Assembly (NCBI GenBank): GCA_944470555.2
Contig: OX104127.1
Location: 144,003,787-144,067,786, forward strand
DNA: 64,000 nt
Direction: 5' to 3'
From: Heterobilharzia americana
Lineage: Eukaryota > Platyhelminthes > Trematoda > Strigeidida > Schistosomatidae
Below are positions 32,401-45,733 of the stretch, piece by piece. A program made the translations under genes and the position numbers. The notes below the pieces were generated by a model, which worked only from the letters and a program-made list of their open reading frames with translations, was not told where the DNA came from and did not search any database. Numbering within the stretch: position 1 is the stretch's first letter; each line of letters opens with the position of its first letter.

Positions 32401-34114
32401 CTACCTAATGATAGCAAAATTTAAGTCGTGTTGAAAATCCTTATTTTGGCGTTCTGGTTATTAGAAACTATCACCAAAAGAAAACAATTAAATGGAATGA
32501 TATTTATAGAAAGTATTTCTGACAAATTTTCTTAGGCTTACTGTCTTTTTCAAGTTGTTATTCATCGAAGACTGACATCAGTTGGAGGAACAAAGGAAAC
32601 CTGGGAGCACTGGACAGCTGTTTCGTCCTAGTATGGGACTCCTCAGCAGTGCGCACCCACGACCCCACCAGCAGGGATCGAACCCGCGACCTTCAGGTTC
32701 CGCGACCAGCGCGTTACTGTCTTTTTGCTTCGTTCTTGTTCAGCGAATTTCATCAAGAAATAGTGTAGTACCATAAAGATTAGTTTTACTCCAATTCAGA
32801 TTGGATTTGATCCTAAATCTATATATCTCAACTGGATGAAGATAAAATATTTTTTTTAATGTGGTAACGACTGAAATCTTTATGTTGTATTTGTGGAAAA
32901 TAAAGTGAAAATTATCTTTGCACTTTAGCAGACTTGACAAATAATATGATGATCTGAGTAAATACACTGGCAAAAGATAATCACTCAGATTGATTTCGAA
33001 TTTAAGGAAAAAATGGATTGTTGAAAGTGTATGTGTTTATAAGATGAATAAATTAGCTTTTCAGAAACACATTTGATGATAATCTATCTTTACTTTTCCT
33101 TCTCTTTCGTGTATTTCTTATAAGTAGACAATCTTTAGGTATCTATACATCTTCTTTCCAATTTCACTAGGTTTGTATACATTCAGTAAACGTAATCTAT
33201 TTGTTTTAGAGACAGTTACCAATAACGCACTATGAAAACAGTATATAATCGCAAAAGTAATTTCATTTTACCACTGCTCACCAATGGAATCTGTTCTCTT
33301 GATTGCAGTATACCTGATCAAAAACCAGACAGTTTTTAGTTCAACTTTAACAACGGTCAATGTAAGTGTTAATGCTTGTATGGTACCGTCGTTGATTGAA
33401 TTCCACTGTTAACCACTATCAATCATTACATTATAATTAAAAATACAGGCAATATCAAGACATCCGTGCAGGAGCCCATTTGCTAATAGAGACTGATCAA
33501 TTAGATCTAATTAAGGACGGTATAATACAAGTAGTAACACTAAAACTATACCCGTCACACAAGAAGTGGTTATCTTGGCTCAGTGGTCTACTGGGTAACG
33601 CTCTGGGTTTTAAAGCGATCTGTCCGGAGTTTGAATTCCAATGGGAACAACATCACTCACTGGGAGGCAAGTACATCTAGCTGACACATCTCGAATAGGA
33701 GAAAATGCACTATCCATCGTTACTATATAACAGTCAGTGATATTTCTCTCTAATGAAATTTAAGCTAGGTAGATGCAAATTATTGAATCCTTTAGCTTTT
33801 GTGTTCTGTAACTTTCCAAGTGAATTTTTGGATAAAGATCTGTTGAAACTTGATTTAAGAATGAATACCAAACTGATTTTCTTAAATCTGAATGTTACGT
33901 CAAACATTACATCTTTATGCTAAATATTTCACTATCTCAAAGTAAATATGAAAATATGTAATGATAAACTCCATCATGTTTGTTTTTATTTACAGCTAAC
34001 CCTCTTACACTGGGAGTGACACAAGTTGGTATTGTTCAACCTGAGAATCCACTAAAGTATTTAGGTGCATGGTTATACAAATACGCAGAGAATTCTACGA
34101 AAGAAAATTCATAA
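29432..34114 (+). CDS. Small DPY-30-motif protein, two exons
   Basis: Exons 29432-29527 and 33996-34114 join in frame (phase 1) into a 70-residue protein starting at ATG 29434 and ending TAA 34112-34114. Residues 44-63 (GIVQPENPLKYLGAWLYKYA) are the DPY-30 helix-turn-helix motif, closest by eye to the PxDPIEYLALWIYKYKEN form of DYDC-type proteins. Such motifs dock on amphipathic helices in ciliary or chromatin complexes (family knowledge). The ATG sits two bases after a strong ttattttag acceptor, so a 5'UTR intron or spliced-leader addition is likely. AATAAA at 34227-34232 lies about 110 nt after the stop. The 4.5-kb intron contains a possible opposite-strand gene and a SINE. Confidence 0.75.
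31327..31653 (-). CDS. Possible minus-strand gene with ultrashort introns, unrecognised
   Basis: From ATG 31653 the minus strand reads a charged segment (TDSSVLEKEDELDGRRDEKL) to 31520. A 34-nt interval with GT...AG ends (31519-31486) then allows a join to SVAWDLVDIEYDVNVGNAF (31485-31409). A further 26-nt GT...AG interval (31408-31383) joins in frame to DVTEIRRLKPDFNAELESM, ending at a gtaagc donor (31326). Read without splicing, the first frame stops after 65 residues. Codon content looks protein-like, but no family is recognised and the next exon is not certain; an open stretch at 30585-30790 on the same strand (basic RKRKRKATVKF) is a candidate. Very short introns are common in schistosomes, though 26 nt is extreme. 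It could also be a decayed copy. Confidence 0.35.
32551..32713 (-). repeat. Hammerhead-SINE (second family), short, with 13-bp target duplication
   Basis: Flanked by exact TTACTGTCTTTTT (32538-32550 and 32714-32726). On the minus strand it starts at AACGCGCTGG, just after the A-box, keeps the B-box GGTTCGATCCC and ends ATGAATAACAACTTG. 163 bp and nearly identical to the plus half of 16385-17070, so a comparatively recent insertion. Lies in the DPY-30 gene intron. Confidence 0.85.
32607..32652 (-). ncRNA. Hammerhead ribozyme, second SINE family, intact
   Basis: Same 46-nt structure as 16973-17018: GCACTG/CAGTGC helix I, CTGAGGA, GTCC/GGAC, GAAA, CAGCTG, cut after GTC. All pairs and core bases are intact. 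Confidence 0.78.
33388..33720 (+). repeat. Sm-alpha SINE, full-length monomer, decayed
   Basis: Runs from the hammerhead 3' arm (gaattccactgttaacc) through the leader and tRNA-like head (ggctcagtggtctactgg, with a degenerate B-box) to the next hammerhead zone at 33668-33712. The core is damaged there (CTGACACATC). The roughly 330-bp length fits one Sm-alpha unit. It ends about 275 bp before the DPY-30 second exon. Confidence 0.72.
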
Positions 34115-34533
34115 AGTCAATTTTTTAAAAAAAGAATCAACCTTTCTTGTATTTAAGGTCCACTATATCCATATGTAGACCTTATCATATTTGTCTAACG
34201 TCTTAATGAGACTTTATGTGATGCATGAATAAATACTTTAAAATACCAAGCCATATGTCTTGAATGTTTAGCCAACGGTGCGTTGTACCACCGTTTTCCA
34301 TTTGATTAACGTTTAACTGCTATATAGCGTTTTTAAGAAAAAGTTCTTATTTCACTTTTACATATTCTTGGTATATGTGTAACTGATTTCGATAGATTAT
34401 ATAAAATTATCTCCGTATTTCTTTCTTCATTGCATTATTCACTGTTCTTCTTCACTAAGCACTATCATTTGGTCTTGTAGCATTTTTTGAATTGGCTAAT
34501 GACAAAACTTATGTTCAAAAGCTTATATTTCTG

Positions 34534-34737
34534 ATGTTATCAGTGTCCTTGACACTATTTCTTTCACAGGAAGAACAAACTAACCGCTCTGTTAAAAAAC
34601 AACATCCTAATGTCTTTTCTAAGCGGTTGACTTTAAAGTTGAACGACAGTGACATGGATACCAGGAATAACTACATACATTTTAACAAAACAGTTGACGT
34701 TAGCTTCTCATATACCCAGCAGTTATCTGTTTCATGA
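34534..34737 (+). CDS. Candidate small secreted peptide ORF
   Basis: 67-codon ORF from ATG 34534. It starts with a hydrophobic run (LSVSLTLFLS) resembling a signal peptide, followed by a polar, Lys/Asn/Asp-rich mature part. AATAAA at 34772-34777 lies 35 nt after the stop. The frame is open 14 codons upstream without an ATG. No homology is recognised. It sits between the DPY-30 gene and gene B. It may be chance in AT-rich DNA. Confidence 0.25.
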   Translation: MLSVSLTLFLSQEEQTNRSVKKQHPNVFSKRLTLKLNDSDMDTRNNYIHFNKTVDVSFSYTQQLSVS

Positions 34738-34799
34738 TCTTTAACTTAACAGGCACTTATTTATCATCATAAATAAAATAAATCTCTAAAACCAATGTT

Positions 34800-37700
34800 T
34801 CAGAGACTAACCGTTGCCGTGAAATCCTCTGTTCACCTAAATCCAGTAGAAATTCTCAATAATATCGGCTTACAACCCCATCACTGAATGGCATCATGAC
34901 ATGTTAGATCATAAGTTCAAGTTATGAAAAATGAGGTGGGATTATACAGTTTTTTAACTGATCATTAGATGATAATTACTTGTTTCAGTGTCAGGCTACT
35001 TTCATGTTACATCTATCACGATACTGTTCTGAAGACAATCTATAAGTCACGACTTTCAGACTTCGGTAACTACCATATAAATTTCGACTGTTTTACAGTC
35101 TTTCAAATATGGATCACACTGACTAAACGTTTGTATAAACATTTCGGATTCTATGTGTACAAAGTTGATCAGTACATGATAGACGTTGTTCTGTGAAAAC
35201 TGACCGAAATCACAGTGTATACTAATCTCGAACTAAGTGACTTAAGCTTACTATTTGTTATCGTTACTTTCAAGATGTAACAAGATGATGGTTTAGATAC
35301 TACCATCTTCACGAAAGTCTTTCATTTTAATCTATCCCGGAATTTTCAGGTTATTTAAGCTTATATAGGTTAAGTGAAATGTCAAGGCAAGTATGTTATT
35401 GGTTCAGCTCGACAAAATAATTTTTTATGTCGAATAGCTTATAGTAACCAACTGTCTGGTTGAGTGAATATCTGTGAGCAGCCAGTCTTTTGAGGTTAGT
35501 GTGTTATCGAAGTGTCAGAACTCGATAATGAATCAAGTGTTGCTATTCTCTTACATGTATATAGTCACAAATGTAGTCAAGAAAGGCTACAATCGAAAAT
35601 CCACTGAGGTCAAATATATGAAATAGAGAAATTTCTTTCATCAGATTAACATCTAATTCGTGGAAATTCAGTTATTGAACACATAGGTCGGTAATATACG
35701 AACTTCTGTGGCCAATGGAACCACAGGATGTTCCGTAACCCAACTTTTAAAATCAAGATTAAAAATTAAGTTAATACCTTGATACAGTAACTGGTACTAC
35801 CAGTACTACTACATTTTATTTCAAATGGATAGAACCTTATCATGTTGCCAAAGTTAATTTCCAGTCCCATAAATTCCTTACAACGTATCTGATTTTTAAG
35901 ACCATTTATGTCCATGCTGATTTCAGTGTATCACACAGTGGAGTATCTATTAATCTGGCTCAGAGAACGTCACTAGTTTTTATATTGAATGGTACAGTCA
36001 AGTGAGAACAATATGCACTAAAAATTCATCGTATTATAAGAAGTCAGTTTGTTATTCTCAAGTATACTTGTTTACAAAACAACAAATATAGGCTGTGAAT
36101 GTCATCAATAGCTTTCTTTACCTGTCTACAAATTGAGATCAGTTTTGCTTTTGTTAACAAATGACACTTAAAGTTCTTAAACAGTAAAAACCGGTATACT
36201 GGGAAACCAACAAATTGATCATGGGCTCAGCCATAGGGATCATCTGAGTTAGCATTTGAATAGCTATTCTCAAAAATATTTGTGTTACTACTTACCTATG
36301 CTAGCGCAATCTTCAATGATTCTCTATGTAGTAATCAAAACGAAAGTTAAAAACGTTTTTTGGTGTTATTAAAGACCAAGTTAGTTTAAGTTGATACCGG
36401 AATGCTCAAGCTACAAGCATTATGCAGAAAATTTATAAGTACAATGATACTTAGTCATCATAACTGTTACTTTAGGTGTTCTCGAGTCTGTAAACAAAAA
36501 TACAAATCAACCAAGTTGAAGTCACTGACTTTCCTAGACACATCACTGAGAAGTATGAAATGAAGGACGTTTGATACTTCTGGTAGAAAATAATTCGGTT
36601 GTTACATAAAAATACTTAATGTAGAAAAATGCTAGACCTATGTATTACTACAGATATGTTTTCTGTCGTTGCAAAGTCTCATTGGAAATGTTTCGTAACA
36701 GTTTACAAGCAAATACTAACTATACTTTGCAAGTAGTCAGTTCATTTACCAGTAATATTTCACCTTGTGAACTAATAAAGTTAGTGATGAATTGTCTGCA
36801 TATTATCAATATAAAAATATTTTTTAACTGACTAAATGTTTTGGGACAAAATAAATTTCTATAAAATTCAACGTTCAGTAAAGGTGGGATACGTCTTATT
36901 ACATATAAATATGAACATATGGAGCTATGGTCATTTACTTTAAGCAACTGACTTTCATCAAGTTTAGATGGCGTTCCATTTACCTGGATTTTGGCAGCTA
37001 GATAGTATCACTAGTCGTCAAATAGTAGACGTAGCTCATTGACTACTGCCTAAAAGTACATGTAGTTGCTAAGTCCGTTTAGATTCTCAAGATAAGATAT
37101 TTTTTACATGTATTTCTGATATAAACGTAAAGGTCATCTAAAAAACGACAAAAAGGTTAAAAAAAAACTTTTCTCTCTTCCCTTCTTCTTCCTTCATATT
37201 ATTGGATAGATACTATTATTCACTAATTGCATCAATGAGTATAGAAATCTTCTATGCAAATTTTAAGACTGACATATGCATATAAACACATCGGTGATTT
37301 TAATTGCTTGTAATCTATACAGCAGTTTTCTAGATCTTATTAACATGTTGACTTCTACTCATTCAATTGGCTAAGGTGCATGAATTAAATAAATTTAGAT
37401 AATATATTTTTAGTAAAAGTACAACAATTAATGAAAGGTATATTCCTAACAAGATCGAAGAATTGAGAATAATACAAAATATTTGTTTATTTTGTTATTT
37501 GTTCTAATATACTACACTGGGATTACACAAGCGAAATACCTCTTGTACAATGGTACAACAGTTATGTTGAACACATCTTTTACAAATTAAAAAATCAAGG
37601 TCATTAGGAATTCATTCGGTTTATCAAACGATTATAATAAGAACACAAAGTGTGGGCGGTATAAACATAAACAAAAGCAACTAACCATTTAATTAGTTTC

Positions 37701-37897
37701 ATGATGATTCGAATCCTATTCTCTTGATAAAATCTTTTTTTTCTGTTCATACACTGTTAGAGTGAGGTCAATGTAAAAGCTTTCAATCATTTCTAAAACG
37801 TCTTTGTGAACACAGAAAAATGTATTTATATATATATATATATTAAAATGTAGTGCGACTGTTCTCTTAGTTGTTCAGTGAATGTAATAAAAATCAG
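34800..37897 (+). other. Intergenic / upstream region of gene B
   Basis: 3 kb of AT-rich sequence, no repeat or gene recognised. A short (TA)n run lies at 37828-37845 just before the first exon. Promoter elements cannot be assigned. Confidence 0.4.
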
Positions 37898-38698
37898 ATG
37901 TATGGTGTGTTATTCGAAGTTCTACGACGTTATGTTGAAGCTACATTTGGCTCTACAGTATGGTCGGCAGCAGTTGAAATAGCTAATGGACAACCATTAG
38001 AAATACATACAAGAAAAAATTATTCAACAAGATTATTGATACGAATAATTAATTCTGTATGTGATTTTGTTGGCTTACCAGAAGAGGATATTTATTATGA
38101 ATTTGGAATTACAACAGTTCAGTACTTAAGTGATAACGGTTTCAAGAGTTTATTACAAGTGTTGGGTAAAAATTATATTGATTTTCTACAAAATGTCAAT
38201 GAATTACATGAATATTTACGCTTTTCTTATCCAAAAATTAAAGCGCCAGGTATACAGATTACTTCAATTAATAACAATATCGTTGAATTGGAATATACAA
38301 GTATACGTGAAGAATTCCCTGATTATCTACGATCGCAGTTAATATATATTGCTAAAATGCTTTATCAACTGGATGTTAGTGCAAAAATAACTGACAAGAA
38401 GAAACGAGGCGCAATTTATTCGTTTACATATAAAATATACAATAAAGGTGCACCGTGGGTTGAATTAATAGAGAAAGATAATCAATTCGTCAATAATCCT
38501 TCATTACTTGATTTATCTATTAAGCTTTCAGAAAAACAGTTTCTAGGCTCATTGCCATTTCATTTAGTACTATCAAAAAGCATGATTGTCAAGCGTGCAG
38601 GCACAGGTATTTTATGCCTAAGAAATGATTTACTTGAAAAGACGTTCACTAGTTGTTTTCAAATTGCAAGGCCTAAATCAAATCCAGTATTTGAAGAC
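37898..38698 (+). CDS. Gene B first coding exon: H-NOX heme domain and start of HNOBA
   Basis: 801-nt exon (267 codons) ending in phase 0 before gtaagt at 38699. An in-frame TTG reading frame extends 9 codons upstream, but ATG 37898 starts with MYGVLFEVL exactly as H-NOX domains do. His104 in NELHEYL is the proximal heme ligand, followed by the conserved Pro in YPKIKAP. YTSIR (133-137) is the Tyr-x-Ser-x-Arg heme-propionate clamp. The end ([13 protein letters not shown]) begins HNOBA. A ttctcttag sequence ending at 37870 could be a 5'UTR or trans-splice acceptor. Confidence 0.93.
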
Positions 38699-41600
38699 GT
38701 AAGTAATGTATCCAATTTGTTAAACCAAGATTTTATTTAACTCTCTATAGTGGATCACCATTTCTACATCTATTAACCGTATTCAGATTGATTTTTATGA
38801 GTAAATTTGAAGCTCTATAGAAAAACGTTTGTAGTCAGAACTTATCATTTTCACTGGTGGTTAACTCAAGTGAACCCTCAGAAAGCCTTTTTGAGAGAAT
38901 ATTGATTCTCAGTAACTCAAAATCTCTGCCATACAAGGTAGGTCGGGTTGATCATACCCCTACTGACCTGTTGGTAGAGTTGCTAAGTTTTACATTTAGT
39001 GACACAACTTCGGATCAGTGAGGTACCACCTCTTTGATTATATTTTTGGATAAGTCTTCCTGACTATTGCCAGCAAATCCATGACCGGAATCCAGAGCTT
39101 ACTGACGACTGACTTTTAATATTCCACACCAAAGTGCAGTGCACTCCAGTGTCACGCCATTTAGATTAGTGACCATATTTCAAACATAACTAGTCAGTAT
39201 TGAGTAATAAGGACTAGAAATCCACATTATTTACAGTCTACTGACCGATTAGTAGTGAAATGGTTGCCTTAATTGCTACCAAAGATTTTCATCTGTTTAT
39301 AATACCACCATGTGATTTCACTTTTCAGTTGGAATTCGGTTGTCTAAGGTTTCATAGCTTCAGATAACCTGCAACACAGTGTTTACTTTCCCAGTAAATA
39401 TTTTGCTGGTTTGCATCCAGAATATCTTTATGGTGTAACTGATTTCCACAAACCTTTCATAGTTGAAAGTAATCATGTAAATTATTTAATTTTGAACACA
39501 CATATATTTTACTCATATAAACGAAGTGGGGATAGCACTATGTTGCTTCTGTGACTTCATTTCTTAAGGATTGCCACATTTTTTTTCGTATAAGACGTAT
39601 TTTACTTGTGTAATCGCGATACAACATATTCGAACAAATAACGAAATAAATAAATATTTTTCGATATTTCGATCTTGCTAAGAACCTTTTCAAGAACCAC
39701 ATTAATACAGGACATACAAGTTTGTTTAATTTTCTATCTAATTGATTAAAGAAAGGCTTTCGGTATTCAGGTTTTCTGATATGTCTCCTAGTCACAGTAT
39801 ACATAGTAGAGTGCATACCTCATAGTTTTACGGAGACTCGTTCCTTTCAGAGTAGATGCTTCAGTTTCATCGTAATCTTTTTTCTTTGTTTTTCATGAAT
39901 GGAATTCTGTCGTCGTAAAATACTAATCTTGGAGATATAATTTTCTGTTTCCGAGTTATCGGTAAAGGTAAACAGAACGCTTCTAACCTAGACTGTTACT
40001 CACTATTGGGATTTGTCTTAAAACTTAAGCGGACTGATGAAAATACTTAGATTCAAGTGTGCATTTACCAATGCTAAATATAAGGACTTCAGAAGTGAGC
40101 TGATAAGGTTGAGGGTGATTCCTTTGGAAAAGAACTGGATAACTTGTTGGGTTACTGGATTGGTATGAATTTTATCTATTCTATTCCAAAGTTCAAACCG
40201 GATCCTACCAATTGTTAGTAGTATGTATTGGAGAAACATTTGCCCCACATTAACTATAGAGGATTCAGTTTTTCCTATGGAGTGAGTTCTTGGAAATCGA
40301 CATGAAAGCGATGTCACATTGAGCAAATCAGCCTCTCAGTATGAACGATGAAAAGTGAAGCAATGCTTTCATTATCTGAACTCATTCTGACTAAACAAAC
40401 ACTAGTCATAGATTATGAATTAGAACTACGTTTTTGCCAGTCATCAAATTATCTGATGTAAACGTCATCTGGAGAACAATACCGAAACTAATGAAATGAA
40501 AGCCATAAACCTGGATCTTCTCATACACGAAAAGCTTCTTCATTTTGCCACACGTTTCTATAGTAACCGAACAAACTTGCAAATAGCTCCTTTGATTAGT
40601 ATTTTTTTTAATTCTTCTAACCTTGTTTGTTTCTTCCGTCTTCATTTGTCTTATTGTTTCTTTCAATCTTGTGCCAGATTTCTGTATCAGCTGTTACTAA
40701 TGCTTTTTTTAACGTCTGTTTATCTCTTCAAAAATAATTGTCCAAAATCCCTTGATCTCAATAACTAGACAATCAGAATCTCTTTAAATTTCCACTCGCA
40801 GTTCATCTATGTGTTTGGGGCCATAAGTATCGTCACCAGTAGTTTTGTTTTGTTATTTTGGTAAATGATGCTGGACACTTGTACTGCTACTTTCATATCT
40901 CAGCTAATTGGATGTTTAACCCTCGAATATAGAAAAATAGGAAGAATAGGGCTGACCTATGTACATAGCACCGACGTATTCATGCGTGTCTGCACGTATG
41001 TGCAGCTGAAAGACAATGACTCTCAAAACAAAACCATGTATTTCCTCAAGTTTTCTTTGCTATAATACTATTGGTACAGTTTGTTTAGTGAGAACATACA
41101 ACTGGACATGCTCAAAGCTGAGAAACCTTAAATCTCAAAAAATATTGTAGTAAATTTCTAATATACTGCCACTGCTTTTTGTGAAACCCAAAGATTTTTC
41201 TAAGCTTTCTGCTGCGAATCCATCAAAGTTACTGATGAATAGTTGCCAAGCATATAGTCAATCTCCTATGTTCCATATTCACTGTTTACAACAATCAATC
41301 ATCGAACTATAAACTATTTGAAATGTAATGCATCTCTGAGATTTTCGTGAAATTAATATAGATCACTTCTTGTTTAATAGTTTTTTTTCATTTAATTTTT
41401 AGCTTTATGCAAACCGGTTTACAACTTTTGAAATAGTTTTATTAGTTCCAGTTTCTGCGAAACGTAAGTTATAACTTTACTAATAACTTTACATTCACTG
41501 TTACAAGACTTTTGTCTTTTTGACAATACTATAAATTTGAAAACACTGAATCCGAAACTTCAGCATTAATAATGACTTCAATGAGCTGTTGAAAGTTTTT

Positions 41601-44600
41601 CCAGATAACACTCTTTCAAAGTAGTATTCATCGCAGAGTGACATCAGTTGGAGGATCTCTGAAAACCTGGAAGCAGTGGACAACTGTTTTGTTCTTGTAT
41701 GGGACTGCTGGGAAGTCCCTTGCATCTTCGCACCTTATTCCTCTTGCAAAGTGATACTGTTATTATTAGTAGTAAAACTTGAGCACTGTGGTAGTTGATT
41801 TGTCGGCTGTACCACACAGTGAAAGGATATTATTTTTATTTGAGGGTTTGCGTGTATTTAATCATTTCTTAAGCTGGTATGCATCGTAGACTGACATTAG
41901 TTGGAGGAACACTGGAAACCTGGGAGCACTGGACAGCTGTTTCATCCTAGTATGGAAGTCCTTATCACTATGCACCCATGGCCAAACCTTGCTATGGATC
42001 GAATCCAAGACCTTCAGGTTCTATGGCCTGTCCATCACTACTGAGCAACTGACAGAAGTAAGAAATATGGACCATTGGATTCCTATCCAGTGGCTCAGTG
42101 GTAAAGTACTGGCCACGAAACTGCTGAGTAGTCCCATACTAGGACGAAACGGCTGTCTAGTGCTCTCAGGTTTCCAATGTTCCTCCAACTTATGTCAGTC
42201 CATGATGAATACCAACCAACTTTACAGTTTTTTTCTAGAATGTGCCCAGAATGTATTCCAGTAAATAATGTAAATAATGTTACTTGCCCAATCTAACTTC
42301 ACTATCTAAGTTAAATAATCTTCAGTACTCAAACAACCTAAGTCAGTCTGATTTTTCTTTGTCTGGAGATTTCATTAATAAAAATTCTATGAGTCCCTGA
42401 ATATGTTTGCGGATTCAAATGTCATCCTAGTTATAACTGTTGAATTATATACATATATAGGCACCTTAAAGGCTTTTTCAAACCTATAGGTACTGTGGCC
42501 ATTGTATAGAGTCTTATGCCTAATTTAAATAGAATCTATATCCATAAACTATACTGCTAGTTGCTGTCACTGGTTTGCTTGATAAGGTAATTTTCAGGAA
42601 CAGTTAACAAACTCCATGAATTTTGTTTATGAACAAGTTACTTTTCCATCTATAATCCCTCATCGTGGTTGTAAAATAGGACCGTCGCATCTAAAATACT
42701 GGAGAGTGAAGGATAAATCGTATGTTAGAACAAGGTGGGTGAGAAAAGGCATAAAAATAGTAAAAAGAAGAAAGCAATCTGAGCACTAACTCGTGACTGA
42801 AACCCGTAGATGAATCATTCGGATGGCGTATTGACATTTATTTATGTATAATGTAGAGCTTAGAATATAACTGAATAAACTAAGCGCATAGGTAATGCCT
42901 GTAGCAGTTAGTAAACTAGTTAACTTCCTATACAGTTTGTAGCTTTCTAGTTGTAAATAGAAGCCGTTGCATGTCAGTGATTACTGCGACAAAATTTCAA
43001 TCTTAAAAGCTGATAGGTTGTTTTTCAACAACTGTTTCAACAGTAGGTTGAAAATAATTTTTGTGAATGGATCAAATAATGAGTATCCATTTACATTTTA
43101 ACAGATTTAACTCAAGATTTTGATGAGATCTGTAAACTAACTAGTTTTGCTCATTCTCGTCAAGTCACTTAGGGAACATAGTTGAAAAACTGAATTTTGA
43201 CGATAGTTCACAATAATAAATAGAATGAACCGATAGCTTCATATAATTTCTCATGAAATATATGAGATCCCAATGAGGTTTAGTATTTCATAACCTCAGG
43301 CGACTGGATTCCTTTGTACATAGTTATACCAGTACAGTCTGACAAAGAAAAGAACACTTTTCCTTCCCACCTATTTGTTAACAAGCTCAGTTAGACACTT
43401 TCACAATTACTTCGATAGTTGTGTGAACTTACTATCTCTTTTATCTTCGGTAAATATTTGAAGTAAAACGTGAAAGATATACACGTGTAATCGATTGTTT
43501 TAAGGTGATATTATAAAACAAATTGACATTAGTGCTGTGGTGGTTCGGGTTTAGGAAGGCTATACATGGAGGAACAGTCAGTGTTTCAAATGATTTTATC
43601 AATCACACATTATTGTTTAACACAATGATAATATTTACTTGGTCGCCTTCTATATCTTTCAGGTAAATCTACAAAAAATACTGGAAATCTTGAAGAAAAA
43701 TGTCGTTTTAAAGGAGAAATTTATTTTGTAGAGGAATGGGAAATGATACTGTTCATTGGATCACCAATGTAAGCAACTGCAGCCCACCGTAATTATTTGC
43801 CAATTTGTTTAATGTTGTTACTTGAAAAATTGATGAGGCAGTCAGAGACGTTGCCACTTTATTTCATACATTACGGTTGGCTGGGTGTTTTGAATTTACA
43901 TACTGGTGCTTGTTATGCTAACATTTTCCCCTCTTGATGTGTGAACCTTAAGTGACTTAGGCGGCTTGGATAAGTGCTGCACATACCTAGCTACCGCTTA
44001 CGTCAATGTATGATGTTTGTAGAAGCTGCTTTAAGTTGGGAGAAGGCTCAGGATGAGCAGATCAAGACGTGGTACCAGTTAATCATGACTATGAATGTTG
44101 ACCTGAGCTGTGTAGGAAAGTGTAGACTACCTGGATGGTGTTCTAAAGAATAAAGGATTCAGTGGTTGAGAATTTCATGGCGAAATGACCGAAAATCGAC
44201 CACATTGACCCAGAGGTATTCACTGCTTGACATATACCAAAGCTAGAATGTTTTGACTAACCTTAAGTGTTAATTTCCCTCTCCTCCCATACGCGTTTAC
44301 CTCCCCTGGTATCAACCGTTTCTATCCACTATCTATTATGAATTGCGGCAACTCGACCAGATGCATTTGCGTGCTAGGTTTTACGTTGACTTTGTCGATC
44401 TATCTACCTATCCTCTTCATATAGGGCCTAAAAGATTGATGATGGTCATTATTTCAACATAAGTGGTGCCAATTCTAGACAACAGAAATCCTCAAACAGG
44501 ATGAAGGTTTTTTCATGTATACTAAAGTCTCTAGATTATTCATTTCTTATACAGAGACTTCAGTCATTAGATTGTTTATTTGATAGTGCACACAATGATA

Positions 44601-45663
44601 CAGTGATATATAGTGAATGACGTTCCCAGCAGAATTCATTGCTCATATTCATTGAGTCAGCGTCTAACAGAAATGATTTTACGAAATAATTCAGATACTT
44701 GAAAAATCCAACTACTACTAAAATGAAAGAATGAAGAACTGTTGAACTATAAAATTAGATGTTGAAAGTTGTATTATTACTTTTATTATGAATAGCATCA
44801 ATAAATCCTGCTTGAAAAGTCATCCAGTAAATTTCTATGACTTTAATATAAGAACATTAAAGTTCAGTTACGTGGAGAAAGATTTAAGTCAAAAAAATAC
44901 TGACATATTTTGGGATCCACTCACTAAATGCTCTTAAAGATAAAACAAGTTTATTTGGATATCTTGTCAAATAATCAGTTGACTCAATATTCTTCAGTTA
45001 ATTGTTGAAATACTCTCGAATAAGCAGTTTATGCTTCAAAGGAAGTATGTGATACATTGACAGTAGTCATGGGAATTTTTGTGGGATTTTTCAACAACAT
45101 TTGTTCTCATTATATCTTTTCTATTGTTCCCATTCAAAAGAATATGTAGAAGTGAGATATACTCAACATAAAGATTTTGATATACTTTTCTTCGCCAACT
45201 TAGGATTCGAGATACAAAGCAGTTGTATGAGAAATCATTGAGAATATCTGACTTAAATATGTTCGATCGTAGTCGGAGATAATTTTTGAAGGAGAACAAC
45301 AATCTGATGAAATCATGAATCTTTTTGAAAAGGTGAGCAGTTCAATAACATCAATATCAGTATCCATTTTTACACATTTTAACATATCTTGTCAATTATG
45401 CTATTGTAGTTATGTGAAAAGTTTTTCGGGAGAAAGGAAACAGATTATTTAGCTAAGTTACAAGTGTGGATTTCCATAGATAAATGAATAACATACTGCG
45501 AAGACTGAACCACCTACCAATTCACTATCAGCCAACCTTCAGCAAGCTCAATAACTACAACTTATAGTGCATTTTAAGTAGGTTTTTCATGCCAAGTTTT
45601 CGTACAATGATAAGTTTTTATTTTGGTAACATTTACAGCAAAAGTAACAGAATAACGAAAAAT

Positions 45664-45733
<70 letters not shown>

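Noticed and set aside
37871..37897. TTG start upstream of the H-NOX exon
   Set aside because: Family alignment puts Met at the MYG of position 37898; non-ATG start is unnecessary.
39538..40666. Minus-strand frames of 86 to 102 codons in gene B intron 1
   Set aside because: AT-rich composition, no recognised motif and no convincing splice sites.
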